Assembly: GCA_023230125.1 (NCBI GenBank)
Contig: JALNXZ010000052.1
Location: 1-8,716, forward strand
Direction of reading: 5' to 3'
DNA length: 8,716 nucleotides
DNA from: Bacteroidales bacterium
GTDB lineage: Bacteria; Bacteroidota; Bacteroidia; Bacteroidales; UBA1402
Under the pieces are notes generated by a model. The model was not told where the DNA came from. It searched no databases and saw only the letters and a list, made by a program, of their open reading frames with translations. The position numbers were made by a program, and so were the translations under genes. Positions 1-7,049 of the stretch are shown here, one piece after another. Numbering within the stretch: position 1 is the first letter of the stretch; the number at the start of each line of letters is the position of its first letter.

Positions 1-410
1 CTCGGCATGGTGAGGCATCACCCAAAGGAGATGGTACGGTCGATTATACAGCAGAGGATGGTTATTTTGGTGATGATCTTTTTACCTATAAAGTAAAAGA
101 TGGGACTGATACATGGGATACAGCCACTGTTTTCATCGTAGTTCGTCCTAATATTTTTTTCATTCCTAATATTTTTACACCTAATGGAGATAATATCAAT
201 GATTTTTTCGTGATTCCAGGTTTAATAGACTATCCTAAATCAAGATTAAAGATACTTAATCGCTGGGGTAATGAAGTTTATTTTAATTTGGATTATCAAA
301 ACGATTGGGATGGCTATGGCTTGAATGAGGGTACCTATTTCTATTCACTTGTTTTGCTGAATGGAGGGAAAGAAATCGTATATAAAGGCTGGGTGTTGTT
401 GAAAAGATAA
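1..410 (+). CDS. 3' end of a large secreted protein with a T9SS type B C-terminal sorting domain (5' end outside window)
   Basis: Only the last 135 codons are present (codons in frame from base 3, stop TAA at 408-410). The first ~48 residues form the end of a cadherin/Ig-like repeat: GYFGDDLFTYKVKDG, then a TATVFIVV strand, as in tandem adhesin repeats. From about residue 54 the protein is a gliding-motility-associated (CHU_C / type B) sorting domain. Visible marks are IPNIFTPNGDNINDFF, the NRWGNEVY motif, NDWDG, and EGTYFYSL followed by a final GWVLLKR strand. In this family the domain directs export through the type IX secretion system to the cell surface, and it normally terminates large multidomain surface proteins. 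The partial repeat suggests the missing upstream part is long and repetitive, but that is inference. The function of the body of the protein cannot be read here. A PorP/SprF gene follows 11 bases downstream, probably in the same operon. Confidence 0.9.
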   Translation, partial: RHGEASPKGDGTVDYTAEDGYFGDDLFTYKVKDGTDTWDTATVFIVVRPNIFFIPNIFTPNGDNINDFFVIPGLIDYPKSRLKILNRWGNEVYFNLDYQNDWDGYGLNEGTYFYSLVLLNGGKEIVYKGWVLLKR

Positions 411-421
411 GAGAAAAGATT

Positions 422-1465
422 ATGTGGATAAATGATATTCTTTCCAAGGATACTTTTAAGACGAAAACTGCACGGAGAATTCTTGTAGTTGCGTGTCTTA
501 TTGGATTTTCCTTTCAGTCTTTTTCACAACAAAACATTTTGTACTCACAATATATATTCAATACCTTGTCTATCAATCCGGCCTATGCTGGATATAAGGA
601 AGCATGGTATTTGCAGACGGCACATCGTATGCAATGGGCAGGAATGTCGGGTGCTCCCACAACAACTCAGGTTTCCATTGACGGATTGACAAATAATTTT
701 ACAAAGAATGTCGGGCTTGGCTTACAATTGACAGCAGACAAGGAAGGTGCACAGTCTGCAACTTCGCTATATGCCAACTATGCATACCGCCTACAGTTGG
801 ATCGCGCTGATATGAGCCGTCTGTGTTTTGGGCTTGCTGCCGGTGTTACGCAATATGCTACGAATATGTCGATACTTGAGCCGACAGACCCGACTGAGCC
901 TATTATGGCTGAAGGAATCAACAACACCTATATACCGGATTTACGTTTTGGTATCTATTATTATAATCCGAATTTTTTTATCGGCGCTTCTGTCATGGAT
1001 CTATTGTCTGCGGAAACGGCCGCTTCTATATTCAAGTTGGACGTTGATTCAACCAGCAACCTGATGCGTAAACAACACTTCTACCTGATTGCCGGTTGGC
1101 TTCGTGAATTGAACAGTTTCATCAAATTTCGTCCAAGTATCACAGTCAGGGAAGATTTCAAAGGTCCGACAAACCTTGATTTAAGCGCGACCTTTGTGTT
1201 TGGTGACCGCTTTTGGATTGGTGGAAATTACAGAACAGGTATTCAGTTATGGGATAAGGAATATTTAAATGGAGCTTCTTTGAGTAATCTGGATGCTGTA
1301 TATTTAACCGCACAATTCCAAATTACGGAACGTATTAGAATCGGTTATTCCTATGATTATACATTAAATCAGTTGGGCAGTGACAATAACGTATCACATG
1401 AATTTTCATTTGGCTGGATTATTCCAGAAAAAGCAAAACGCATTCTGAGTCCAAGATTTTTCTGA
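422..1465 (+). CDS. PorP/SprF family type IX secretion system outer-membrane protein
   Basis: A 347-residue protein, normal length for the PorP/SprF family. A basic N-region (residues 1-19) is followed by a hydrophobic stretch (about 20-33) and SFSQ-QN, a plausible signal peptidase I site. The mature protein opens with QYIFNTLSINPAYAG, the most recognisable family motif, then an HRMQWAGMSGAPTTTQVSIDG-type segment. The rest is rich in alternating aromatic strands (FGIYYYNPNFFIGASVMDLL, FWIGGNYRTGIQLW, RIRIGYSYDYTL) expected of an outer-membrane beta barrel, and it ends in aromatic residues (PRFF), also typical of barrels. In Flavobacterium johnsoniae, SprF is needed for secretion of the type B cargo SprB, and SprF-like genes often lie beside other type B cargo genes. 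This one is probably the dedicated partner of the cargo just upstream rather than the core PorP of a porPKLMN operon, since porKLMN does not follow. No good Shine-Dalgarno is visible; the start is the only ATG before the signal peptide. Confidence 0.92.
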   Translation: MWINDILSKDTFKTKTARRILVVACLIGFSFQSFSQQNILYSQYIFNTLSINPAYAGYKEAWYLQTAHRMQWAGMSGAPTTTQVSIDGLTNNFTKNVGLGLQLTADKEGAQSATSLYANYAYRLQLDRADMSRLCFGLAAGVTQYATNMSILEPTDPTEPIMAEGINNTYIPDLRFGIYYYNPNFFIGASVMDLLSAETAASIFKLDVDSTSNLMRKQHFYLIAGWLRELNSFIKFRPSITVREDFKGPTNLDLSATFVFGDRFWIGGNYRTGIQLWDKEYLNGASLSNLDAVYLTAQFQITERIRIGYSYDYTLNQLGSDNNVSHEFSFGWIIPEKAKRILSPRFF

Positions 1466-1500
1466 TTTTTTTATTTATGACGGAAGATATGCAATATGAT

Positions 1501-3438
1501 ATGAAACTGAAAACTATTTTTATTTTTTGGGGACTGGTATGGCTTTTTATTTTCTTTAGCCCTCAAATACAAGCACAGTTTAGTAATCGTGCAAAAGCAG
1601 AGAAACTCTTTGATGAACTTCAGTATGCTAAAGCTGTAGCGGTTTATCAAAAACTGACAGACACCGCCAATCCTGAATTGGAAGATATGGAGCATTTAGC
1701 CGAATGTTATAAAAAGATGAATCAATATGAGGATGCGGAGATATGGTATGCCAGAATTGCCAATGACCCTCGATGTAAACCAGAAATTCTTTTTAGTTTT
1801 GGAGAAATACTAAAAACCAATGCCAGATATTCGGAAGCCAAGAAGGTTTTAGATGAATATTTTGCAATGACAAATGATCAAAGTGTTTTTGTCAGCATTG
1901 CCGGTTGTGATTCCGCTATTGTTTGGATGAGCAGTCCGACCGATCATGTGATTAGGAATGAACAGAGTATAAATACAACATTGTCTGAATTTTCTGTTTT
2001 TCCAATCGGAATAAATGAGGTCAGTTTTGTTGGTGAGCCAAAAACATCAGACAACAGAAATAAATATGGATGGACAGGTAGCTCTTATCTACGTATCTTT
2101 ACTGCGGAGCGTCTAAATGACAATAGTTTAAAATCAAGGATGCTGTCCAAATCAGATTATAACAATGCTTCTTATCATGTTGGTCCAATATCAACGAATA
2201 AGGCTGGAACCATCAGCTTTATTACCCGTACTTATCCAGGCAATAAGGGTAGTTTGACCAAAGTAAATGGTAATACTTATTATACACAGAAAATGGAGCT
2301 GTATATTATTTCAAAGATATATGGCCAATGGCAAAAGCCTGAATCTTTTGCCTATAATAATGTACAAAAGTATTCCGTGGGGCATGCGGTGCTTAGCAAT
2401 GATGAAAAAATACTCTATTTTGTCTCTGATATGCCTGGTGGAAAGGGTGGGACGGACATTTGGTATTCTGAACTTCAAGAAAACGGAACATGGGGAAGGC
2501 CTCATAATGCAGGGCCGGTCATCAATACATCCCGTGATGAAATGTTCCCGACCGTAGGTCCCGACAGCATGTTATACTATTCATCAAAAGGATTGCCCGG
2601 AATGGGTGGTCTGGATATTTTTTGCAGCAAGGGATATAACGATCAATGGAGTAAACCTGTCAATATGAGATATCCGATCAATTCACCATGTGATGATTTC
2701 TCTTATATGCCGGTTGGAGGTCAAGGTAGGGGGTATTTTTCTTCCAATCGTATCAATGGAGAAGGTGGTGATGATATCTATTCGTATAATAATGAGAAAC
2801 CTACGCTGAACATTCTTGGTATCGTTTATAATAAAAAAACTGGCATGAGGTTGCCAAATGCAGAGGTTACACTCTATGGCTCCTCTCATGAAATTATAGC
2901 CAGGCAAGTGAGTAAACCAGATGGCTCATTTGCATTTTCCATGAACAAAATGGATTGGTATAACCTGAAGTCAACGAAAGACGGTTTCTATCCCGATACG
3001 CTCTCCTTAAACCCAAAAGATTTTGCTTTAAGCAATACACGTAAAGTTATTTTATCTCTCGATCCGTTATTTGAAAAAGGAAAGACTTTCAAATTGGAAA
3101 ATATTCACTACAACTTTGACAAGGATCAAATCAGGTTAGATGCTTCGCTCATTCTGAATGATTTGGTCAAAATAATGCATGAGAATCCAACCCTGAAGAT
3201 TGAATTGGCTTCCCATACCGATTCTCGTGGCACAGATAAATACAATCTCGATTTGTCTCAAAGGCGGGCTCAGTCTGCAGTTGATTACCTTGTAATAAGA
3301 GGCATTTCGCGAAGTAGGATGGAGGCAAAAGGCTATGGAGAAACCAGGCTGCTTAATCGTTGCGAAAATGATGTTCCTTGTTCGGAGGCAGAACATCAGA
3401 AAAATCGACGGACAGAATTTACGATTATCTCCTATTAG
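1501..3438 (+). CDS. PorE-like OmpA-family protein (TPR, PD40 propeller, carboxypeptidase-regulatory-like domain, OmpA C-terminal domain)
   Basis: I chose the ATG at 1501 (645 residues) because it gives a canonical signal peptide, MKLKTIFIFWGLVWLF with AQA-type cleavage. In-frame ATGs at 1477 and 1489 would add an acidic N-region (MTEDMQYD), unusual for a signal peptide, but are possible. Residues ~30-122 are helical TPR-like repeats (AKAEKLFDELQYAKAVAVYQ). Residues ~190-430 hold PD40 propeller blades ending GGTDIWYS, GGLDIFCSK and GGDDIYSYN. Residues ~436-510 form a carboxypeptidase-regulatory-like beta sandwich (GIVYNKKTGMRLPNAEVTLYG, PDGSF). Residues ~535-645 are an OmpA peptidoglycan-binding domain. 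Its diaminopimelate-binding pair is intact: Asp574 in HTDSRG and Arg589 in LSQRRA, with the family's usual 15-residue spacing. This order matches PorE of Porphyromonas gingivalis, a periplasmic T9SS component, and it likely anchors the outer-membrane partner to the cell wall. There is no lipobox Cys. It starts 35 bases after the PorP/SprF stop, presumably in one operon. Confidence 0.88.
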   Translation: MKLKTIFIFWGLVWLFIFFSPQIQAQFSNRAKAEKLFDELQYAKAVAVYQKLTDTANPELEDMEHLAECYKKMNQYEDAEIWYARIANDPRCKPEILFSFGEILKTNARYSEAKKVLDEYFAMTNDQSVFVSIAGCDSAIVWMSSPTDHVIRNEQSINTTLSEFSVFPIGINEVSFVGEPKTSDNRNKYGWTGSSYLRIFTAERLNDNSLKSRMLSKSDYNNASYHVGPISTNKAGTISFITRTYPGNKGSLTKVNGNTYYTQKMELYIISKIYGQWQKPESFAYNNVQKYSVGHAVLSNDEKILYFVSDMPGGKGGTDIWYSELQENGTWGRPHNAGPVINTSRDEMFPTVGPDSMLYYSSKGLPGMGGLDIFCSKGYNDQWSKPVNMRYPINSPCDDFSYMPVGGQGRGYFSSNRINGEGGDDIYSYNNEKPTLNILGIVYNKKTGMRLPNAEVTLYGSSHEIIARQVSKPDGSFAFSMNKMDWYNLKSTKDGFYPDTLSLNPKDFALSNTRKVILSLDPLFEKGKTFKLENIHYNFDKDQIRLDASLILNDLVKIMHENPTLKIELASHTDSRGTDKYNLDLSQRRAQSAVDYLVIRGISRSRMEAKGYGETRLLNRCENDVPCSEAEHQKNRRTEFTIISY

Positions 3439-3442
3439 ATCG

Positions 3443-3466
3443 AAAAGGGGGCATTAGGCTTCTTTT
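3443..3466. terminator. Weak candidate bidirectional terminator between convergent genes
   Basis: In the 30-base gap between the OmpA-family gene and rarA, AAAAG (3443-3447) can pair with CTTTT (3462-3466), extended inward by two G-U pairs and one G-C pair around an 8-base loop. U-rich flanks occur on both sides. The stem is short and weak, so this is tentative. The gap between the convergent genes holds nothing else visible. Confidence 0.3.
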
Positions 3467-3468
3467 AT

Positions 3469-4749
3469 TTAATATCTATGCTTCCAAAGTTTATTGAGAA
3501 ATTCCTTAAGCTTGAATTCCGAAGCATTGTTCTGAGGCTTCCAGATACTTCTGCCTTTAATTTTTTGGGGCAAAAAATCTTGCTCCACAAAATTGTTTTC
3601 AAAATTGTGCGCATATTTATAGTCCTTGCCATAGTTCAATTGCTTCATTAACTTGGTGGGTGCGTTGCGAAGGTGAAGAGGAACAGGAAGATTACCGGTT
3701 TCTTCCACAATGGAAAGTGCATCATTGATAGCCATATAGGCAGAGTTGCTTTTAGGACTGGAAGCCAGATAAATGGCCGTTTCAGAAAGAGCAATACGGC
3801 TTTCAGGCCATCCCAGCTTGTGTACAGTCTCAAAACAGGCGTTAGCCAGTAACAGTGCATTCGGATTGGCCAGTCCGATATCTTCGGAAGCAGAAATCAG
3901 CAAACGTCGTGCAATGAACTTAGGGTCTTCACCACCTGAGACCATGCGGGACAACCAATAGACAGCCCCGTCCGGATCACTGCCGCGAATGGATTTGATA
4001 AAGGCAGAGATGATGTCGTAATGCATTTCACCATCCTTGTCATAAGCCATCGGATTTTGCTGCAAACGTTCAGTGACCTTGGCATCAGTAATGACCACTG
4101 TCATATCCTCTTCTTCCGCATTTACAACCAATTCAATGATGTTTAAAAGTTTACGTGCATCTCCTCCGGAAAATCGAAACAAACTTCCTTTTTCTTTTAC
4201 CTCGATATTGCGTTTTTTCAATTCCACATCCATCGTCAATGCCCGTTCGAGCAGTTCCTCCAGATCGGGAACCTCAAGCGGTTGAAGTACATAAACTTGG
4301 CAACGGGAAAGAAGGGGACTGATTACCTCAAAAGAAGGGTTTTCCGTTGTTGCGCCAATTAGGATAAATGTTCCATTTTCCACAGCACCAAGCAACGAAT
4401 CTTGTTGAGACTTACTGAAACGATGAATCTCATCAATAAATAGAATGGGTGTTTTTGTGTTGAAAAACTGACTGTTTTTTGCTTTTTCAATGATTTCCCT
4501 GACATCCTTTACTCCTGAATTTACGGCACTCAATGTATAGAAAGGCCGCTCCAATTGAACGGCGATGATTCTAGCCAGTGTCGTTTTTCCCACTCCGGGA
4601 GGACCCCAAAGAATAAAAGAGGAAATATTGCCTGAATCTATCATTTTTCGTAGTACTGCTTGTGGCCCTACGAGGTGTTTTTGTCCGATGTATTCATCCA
4701 GGTTTTTTGGCCTGAGTCTCTCTGCCAGTGGTTGCATCATTGCTTTCAA
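3469..4749 (-). CDS. rarA: Replication-associated recombination protein A (RarA/MgsA), AAA+ ATPase
   Basis: A 426-residue protein of the usual RarA/MgsA/WRNIP1 length, homologous to clamp-loader subunits and acting at stalled replication forks. Visible parts are: an N-terminal PLAERLRPKNLDEYIGQKHL segment; Walker A GPPGVGKT (residues 49-56); Walker B ILFIDEIHR (102-110); sensor 1 GATTENPS (132-139); the arginine finger in LLSRC (Arg149); and sensor 2 GDARKLLN (Arg199). The C-terminal half has the RarA-specific tetramerisation region: SAFIKSIRGSDPDGAVYWL, then RRLLISASEDIGLANP, and NAPTKLMK near the end. No motif is missing, so the gene appears intact. The translated start at 4749 gives MKAMMQPLAER. 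Relatives usually begin just before PLAER, so the Met codon at 4737 is an equally good or better start. It is divergent from serC and convergent with the secretion module, so it is likely transcribed alone. Confidence 0.95.
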   Translation of the reverse strand: MKAMMQPLAERLRPKNLDEYIGQKHLVGPQAVLRKMIDSGNISSFILWGPPGVGKTTLARIIAVQLERPFYTLSAVNSGVKDVREIIEKAKNSQFFNTKTPILFIDEIHRFSKSQQDSLLGAVENGTFILIGATTENPSFEVISPLLSRCQVYVLQPLEVPDLEELLERALTMDVELKKRNIEVKEKGSLFRFSGGDARKLLNIIELVVNAEEEDMTVVITDAKVTERLQQNPMAYDKDGEMHYDIISAFIKSIRGSDPDGAVYWLSRMVSGGEDPKFIARRLLISASEDIGLANPNALLLANACFETVHKLGWPESRIALSETAIYLASSPKSNSAYMAINDALSIVEETGNLPVPLHLRNAPTKLMKQLNYGKDYKYAHNFENNFVEQDFLPQKIKGRSIWKPQNNASEFKLKEFLNKLWKHRY

Positions 4750-4759
4750 TAAAAAAGGT

Positions 4760-4781
4760 AAACCTAAAAATGCTTAGGTTT
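4760..4781 (-). other. Hairpin in the rarA 5' leader
   Basis: An 8-base perfect inverted repeat (4760-4767 with 4774-4781; core AACCTAA/TTAGGTT) encloses a 6-base loop. It ends about 10 bases before the rarA start on the minus strand, so in mRNA it would sit over or beside the translation-initiation region. There is no T-run after it in the direction of rarA that would make it a clear terminator. A role is inference only. Confidence 0.45.
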
Positions 4782-4797
4782 TAATACGGCTATCCTA

Positions 4798-4805
4798 CAA
4801 AGGTA
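4798..4805 (-). promoter_or_regulatory. Candidate Bacteroidetes -7 box for rarA
   Basis: On the minus strand these bases read TACCTTTG, an exact match to the Bacteroidetes -7 consensus TAnnTTTG. It would start transcription about 40 bases upstream of the rarA ATG. No clear TTTG-type -33 element is seen at the expected distance. A second match, TATTTTTG on the minus strand at 4838-4845, is a further possibility. Confidence 0.5.
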
Positions 4806-4852
4806 CAGCAAAAAAATATAGAATTTATGCCGCTTAACAAAAATATATTTTG

Positions 4853-4860
4853 TAATTTTG
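4853..4860 (+). promoter_or_regulatory. Candidate Bacteroidetes -7 box for serC
   Basis: TAATTTTG matches TAnnTTTG exactly and lies 45 bases before the serC ATG, giving a predicted leader of roughly 40 bases. The -33 position lacks a good TTTG. The box overlaps the in-frame ATG at 4858, which argues against that ATG being the serC start. The 156-base region 4750-4905 contains this box, the minus-strand boxes and the rarA leader hairpin, and no gene. Confidence 0.45.
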
Positions 4861-4905
4861 TGCTTCGTTTCTCACCGTGATAAATACCAACTTTCATTAT
4901 ATAAT

Positions 4906-5976
4906 ATGAAGAAACATAATTTTTACGCAGGTCCCTCAATTTTGAGTGAATACACCATCAATCAAACAGCTGATGCTGTTCGTGAATTTGCCGGTACTGG
5001 TCTTTCTCTTTTGGAAGTGTCTCATCGTAGCAAAGAATTTGTTGCTGTTTGTGACGAAGCTCGTTCGATGATCAAAGAACTTTTGAACATTCCGGAAGAA
5101 TTTGAAGTTCTTTTTTTGGGTGGTGGTGCCAGTTTGCAATTTTGCATGGCTCCTTACAATTTTCTTGATAAGAAGGCATCTTTTATTGATACAGGTACAT
5201 GGGCTTCCAATGCAATCAAAGAAGCAAAATTTTTTGGAGAAGTGAATGTTTTAGCTTCCTCCAAAGCTGACAACTACAATTACATTCCCAAGAACTATGA
5301 AGTTCCTGCTGATTCCGATTATTTCTACTTCTGTACCAATAATACGATTTTTGGTACTGAGACTCACACAGATCCACATGTTGGAGTGCCTGTAATTGCA
5401 GATATGTCTTCAGATATATTTTCCCGTCCCATTGATTTTAAAGACTATGTCATGATTTTTGCAGGTGCTCAGAAAAATTTGGCACCCGCAGGTGTTACCT
5501 TGGTGATTGTTCGCAAAGATGCACTGGGTAAAGTAACACGTCCAATCCCTACAATGTTGAACTATAACACACACATTGCCAAGGAATCCATGTTCAATAC
5601 ACCTCCTGTACTTCCGATATATTCAGCACTTCAGACATTGAAATTCTATAAGGAACAAGGTGGAATCGAAGGTATCTACCAATTAAACAAGGCTAAAGCT
5701 GAATTAATTTACAACGAAATTGACAACAATCCATTCTTTAAAGGCACAGTAACCTGCAAAGAAGACCGGTCAATCATGAATGTATGTTTTGTCATGAACG
5801 ATGGTAAAGAAGCATTGGAAGATGAATTCAGCAAGTTCGCCACATCCAAGGGTATGGTCGGAATCAAAGGCCACCGTTCAGTTGGTGGTTTCCGTGCTTC
5901 CATTTATAATGCCATGCCGATATCCAGTGTTCAAGCTCTGGTTGATTGCATGCAGGAATTTGCCAAAACACACTAA
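4906..5976 (+). CDS. serC: Phosphoserine aminotransferase (3-phosphohydroxypyruvate to O-phosphoserine)
   Basis: A 356-residue PLP-dependent class V aminotransferase, typical SerC length. It makes O-phosphoserine from 3-phosphohydroxypyruvate with glutamate as donor, the second step of serine synthesis; SerC can also serve pyridoxal-phosphate synthesis. Visible features are the N-terminal NFYAGPS motif (residues 5-11), SHRSKEF (39-45), the phosphate-binding GGGASLQF (72-79), a Trp that stacks on the cofactor (GTWA, Trp99), ADMSSDIFSRP with Asp166, and the Schiff-base lysine in FAGAQKN (Lys190). The substrate-phosphate region GHRSVGGFRASIYNA lies at 322-336. The start at 4906 puts NFYAGP at the family position. 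An in-frame ATG at 4858 would add 16 unconserved residues and overlaps the predicted promoter. serA follows 148 bases downstream, separated by a terminator-like hairpin. Confidence 0.96.
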   Translation: MKKHNFYAGPSILSEYTINQTADAVREFAGTGLSLLEVSHRSKEFVAVCDEARSMIKELLNIPEEFEVLFLGGGASLQFCMAPYNFLDKKASFIDTGTWASNAIKEAKFFGEVNVLASSKADNYNYIPKNYEVPADSDYFYFCTNNTIFGTETHTDPHVGVPVIADMSSDIFSRPIDFKDYVMIFAGAQKNLAPAGVTLVIVRKDALGKVTRPIPTMLNYNTHIAKESMFNTPPVLPIYSALQTLKFYKEQGGIEGIYQLNKAKAELIYNEIDNNPFFKGTVTCKEDRSIMNVCFVMNDGKEALEDEFSKFATSKGMVGIKGHRSVGGFRASIYNAMPISSVQALVDCMQEFAKTH

Positions 5977-5996
5977 TGAAAATGTGATGAAAAAAC

Positions 5997-6036
5997 AGAA
6001 GCGGGTTTCGGTCTTTGGTACTTGAATCCCGCTTTT
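5997..6036 (+). terminator. Terminator-like hairpin between serC and serA
   Basis: AAGCGGG (5999-6005) pairs with CCCGCTT (6028-6034). An A-U and a G-U pair extend it outward to 5997/6036. The loop is about 22 bases, and the 3' arm runs into TTTTTG. This resembles a rho-independent terminator just after serC. It could end serC transcripts, partly terminate, or act as an attenuator before serA. The rest of the 148-base gap (5977-6124) holds only the inverted repeat at 6075-6106 and no convincing TAnnTTTG box. Confidence 0.65.
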
Positions 6037-6074
6037 TGTGTATAAAAAATCTGATTAGAAAGAGTTTAAAAACC

Positions 6075-6106
6075 GCCTAATATGTAGCCCTGGGTGATCA
6101 TTAGGC
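6075..6106 (+). repeat. Inverted repeat in the serA 5' leader
   Basis: GCCTAAT (6075-6081) and ATTAGGC (6100-6106) form a perfect 7-base inverted repeat around an 18-base spacer containing CCCTGGG. It ends 18 bases before the serA ATG and has no following T-run. It could be an RNA hairpin in the leader or a protein-binding site. It does not resemble any riboswitch I recognise. Confidence 0.45.
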
Positions 6107-6124
6107 AAATAATGAAGATAAAAT

Positions 6125-7045
6125 ATGAAAGTACTTATTGCTACAGACAAACCCTTCGCCAAAGTGGCCGTAGAAGGAATCAAAAAAGAAGTTACAGAAG
6201 CCGGTTTTGAATGTGTACTTCTGGAAAAATACGGAGAAAAAAAGAATCTGTTGGATGCTGTCGCTGGTGTAAATGCCATAATCATTCGCAGTGATGTGAT
6301 TGATGCAGAAATCCTTGATGCAGCCAAGGTCTTGAAAATTGTTGTTCGTGCAGGTGCTGGTTTTGACAATGTAGATTTAGACACAGCGACAGCAAAAGGC
6401 GTTTGTGTTATGAATACTCCGGGCCAAAACTCCAACGCCGTAGCAGAATTGGCTTTGGGTTTGATGGTTTATGGTGTTCGTAATTTATATAATGGAACTT
6501 CAGGTACCGAACTCAAAGGCAAAAAATTGGGTATCCATGCATATGGAAACGTTGGTCGCAATGTTGCCCGTATTGCCAAAGGCTTTGGAATGGAAATTTT
6601 TGCATTCGATGCTTATTGTCCTTCTGAAGTAATTGAAAAAGATGGAGTGAAAGCACTTTCTTCAGTTGAAGAACTATACTCAACCTGTGATGTGATTTCT
6701 TTACATATTCCCGCAACTCCAGAAACAAAAAACTCCATCAATGCTGCTCTGGTAGGCAAAATGCCCAAAGGTGCCGTACTGGTGAACACTGCCCGTAAGG
6801 AAGTGATTGATGAAGTCAGCTTAATCAGTCTAATGGAAGAACGTTCCGATCTTCGTTATATGACAGACATTATGCCAGCCGCACATGCGACTTTTGCTGC
6901 CAAGTTTCCGGAACGTTATTTTTCGACACCTAAGAAAATGGGTGCTCAGACAGCAGAAGCCAATATCAATGCCGGTATTGCCGCAGCAGAACAAATTGTT
7001 GACTTTCTGGTTAACGGCAATCAACGTTTCCGCGTAAATAAATAA
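6125..7045 (+). CDS. serA: D-3-phosphoglycerate dehydrogenase, short ACT-less type with Lys at the catalytic His position
   Basis: A 306-residue D-2-hydroxyacid dehydrogenase catalysing the first step of serine synthesis, NAD-dependent oxidation of 3-phosphoglycerate. Features are the substrate loop RAGAGFDNVD (75-84), PGQNSNAVAELALGL (99-113), the nucleotide-binding GIHAYGNVGR (136-145, Gly136/Gly141/Gly144), and Asp162 at the end of the next strand, which suits NAD. The catalytic-type Arg224 lies in NTARKE. The usual TPHxGGST segment reads STPKKMGAQTAEA, so the catalytic His is replaced by Lys270 or Lys271. The DVFxxEP-type segment reads DIMPAAH, so the partner Glu also seems absent by eye alignment. 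These traits fit the Lys-type (type III-K) enzymes described from Entamoeba histolytica and Bacteroides. There is no C-terminal ACT domain (E. coli SerA is about 410 residues), so serine feedback through ACT is not expected. The preceding serC and following DUF1015 gene support the assignment. Confidence 0.93.
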   Translation: MKVLIATDKPFAKVAVEGIKKEVTEAGFECVLLEKYGEKKNLLDAVAGVNAIIIRSDVIDAEILDAAKVLKIVVRAGAGFDNVDLDTATAKGVCVMNTPGQNSNAVAELALGLMVYGVRNLYNGTSGTELKGKKLGIHAYGNVGRNVARIAKGFGMEIFAFDAYCPSEVIEKDGVKALSSVEELYSTCDVISLHIPATPETKNSINAALVGKMPKGAVLVNTARKEVIDEVSLISLMEERSDLRYMTDIMPAAHATFAAKFPERYFSTPKKMGAQTAEANINAGIAAAEQIVDFLVNGNQRFRVNK

Positions 7046-7049
7046 TTAT

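Noticed and set aside
4858..4905. Upstream in-frame ATG as the serC start
   Set aside because: The extra 16 residues are not like any SerC N-terminus, and the ATG overlaps the predicted -7 box.
5987..6025. 12-codon ORF (MKKQKRVSVFGT) overlapping the serC-serA hairpin as a possible attenuator leader peptide
   Set aside because: It has only one Ser codon and no run of regulatory codons, and its position inside the stem can be chance. It was kept only as context for the attenuation idea.
6055..6435. 126-codon open frame on the minus strand across the serA start
   Set aside because: Most of it is antisense to the conserved 5' part of serA. The Ser/Thr/Ala-rich translation looks like a reverse-complement artefact.
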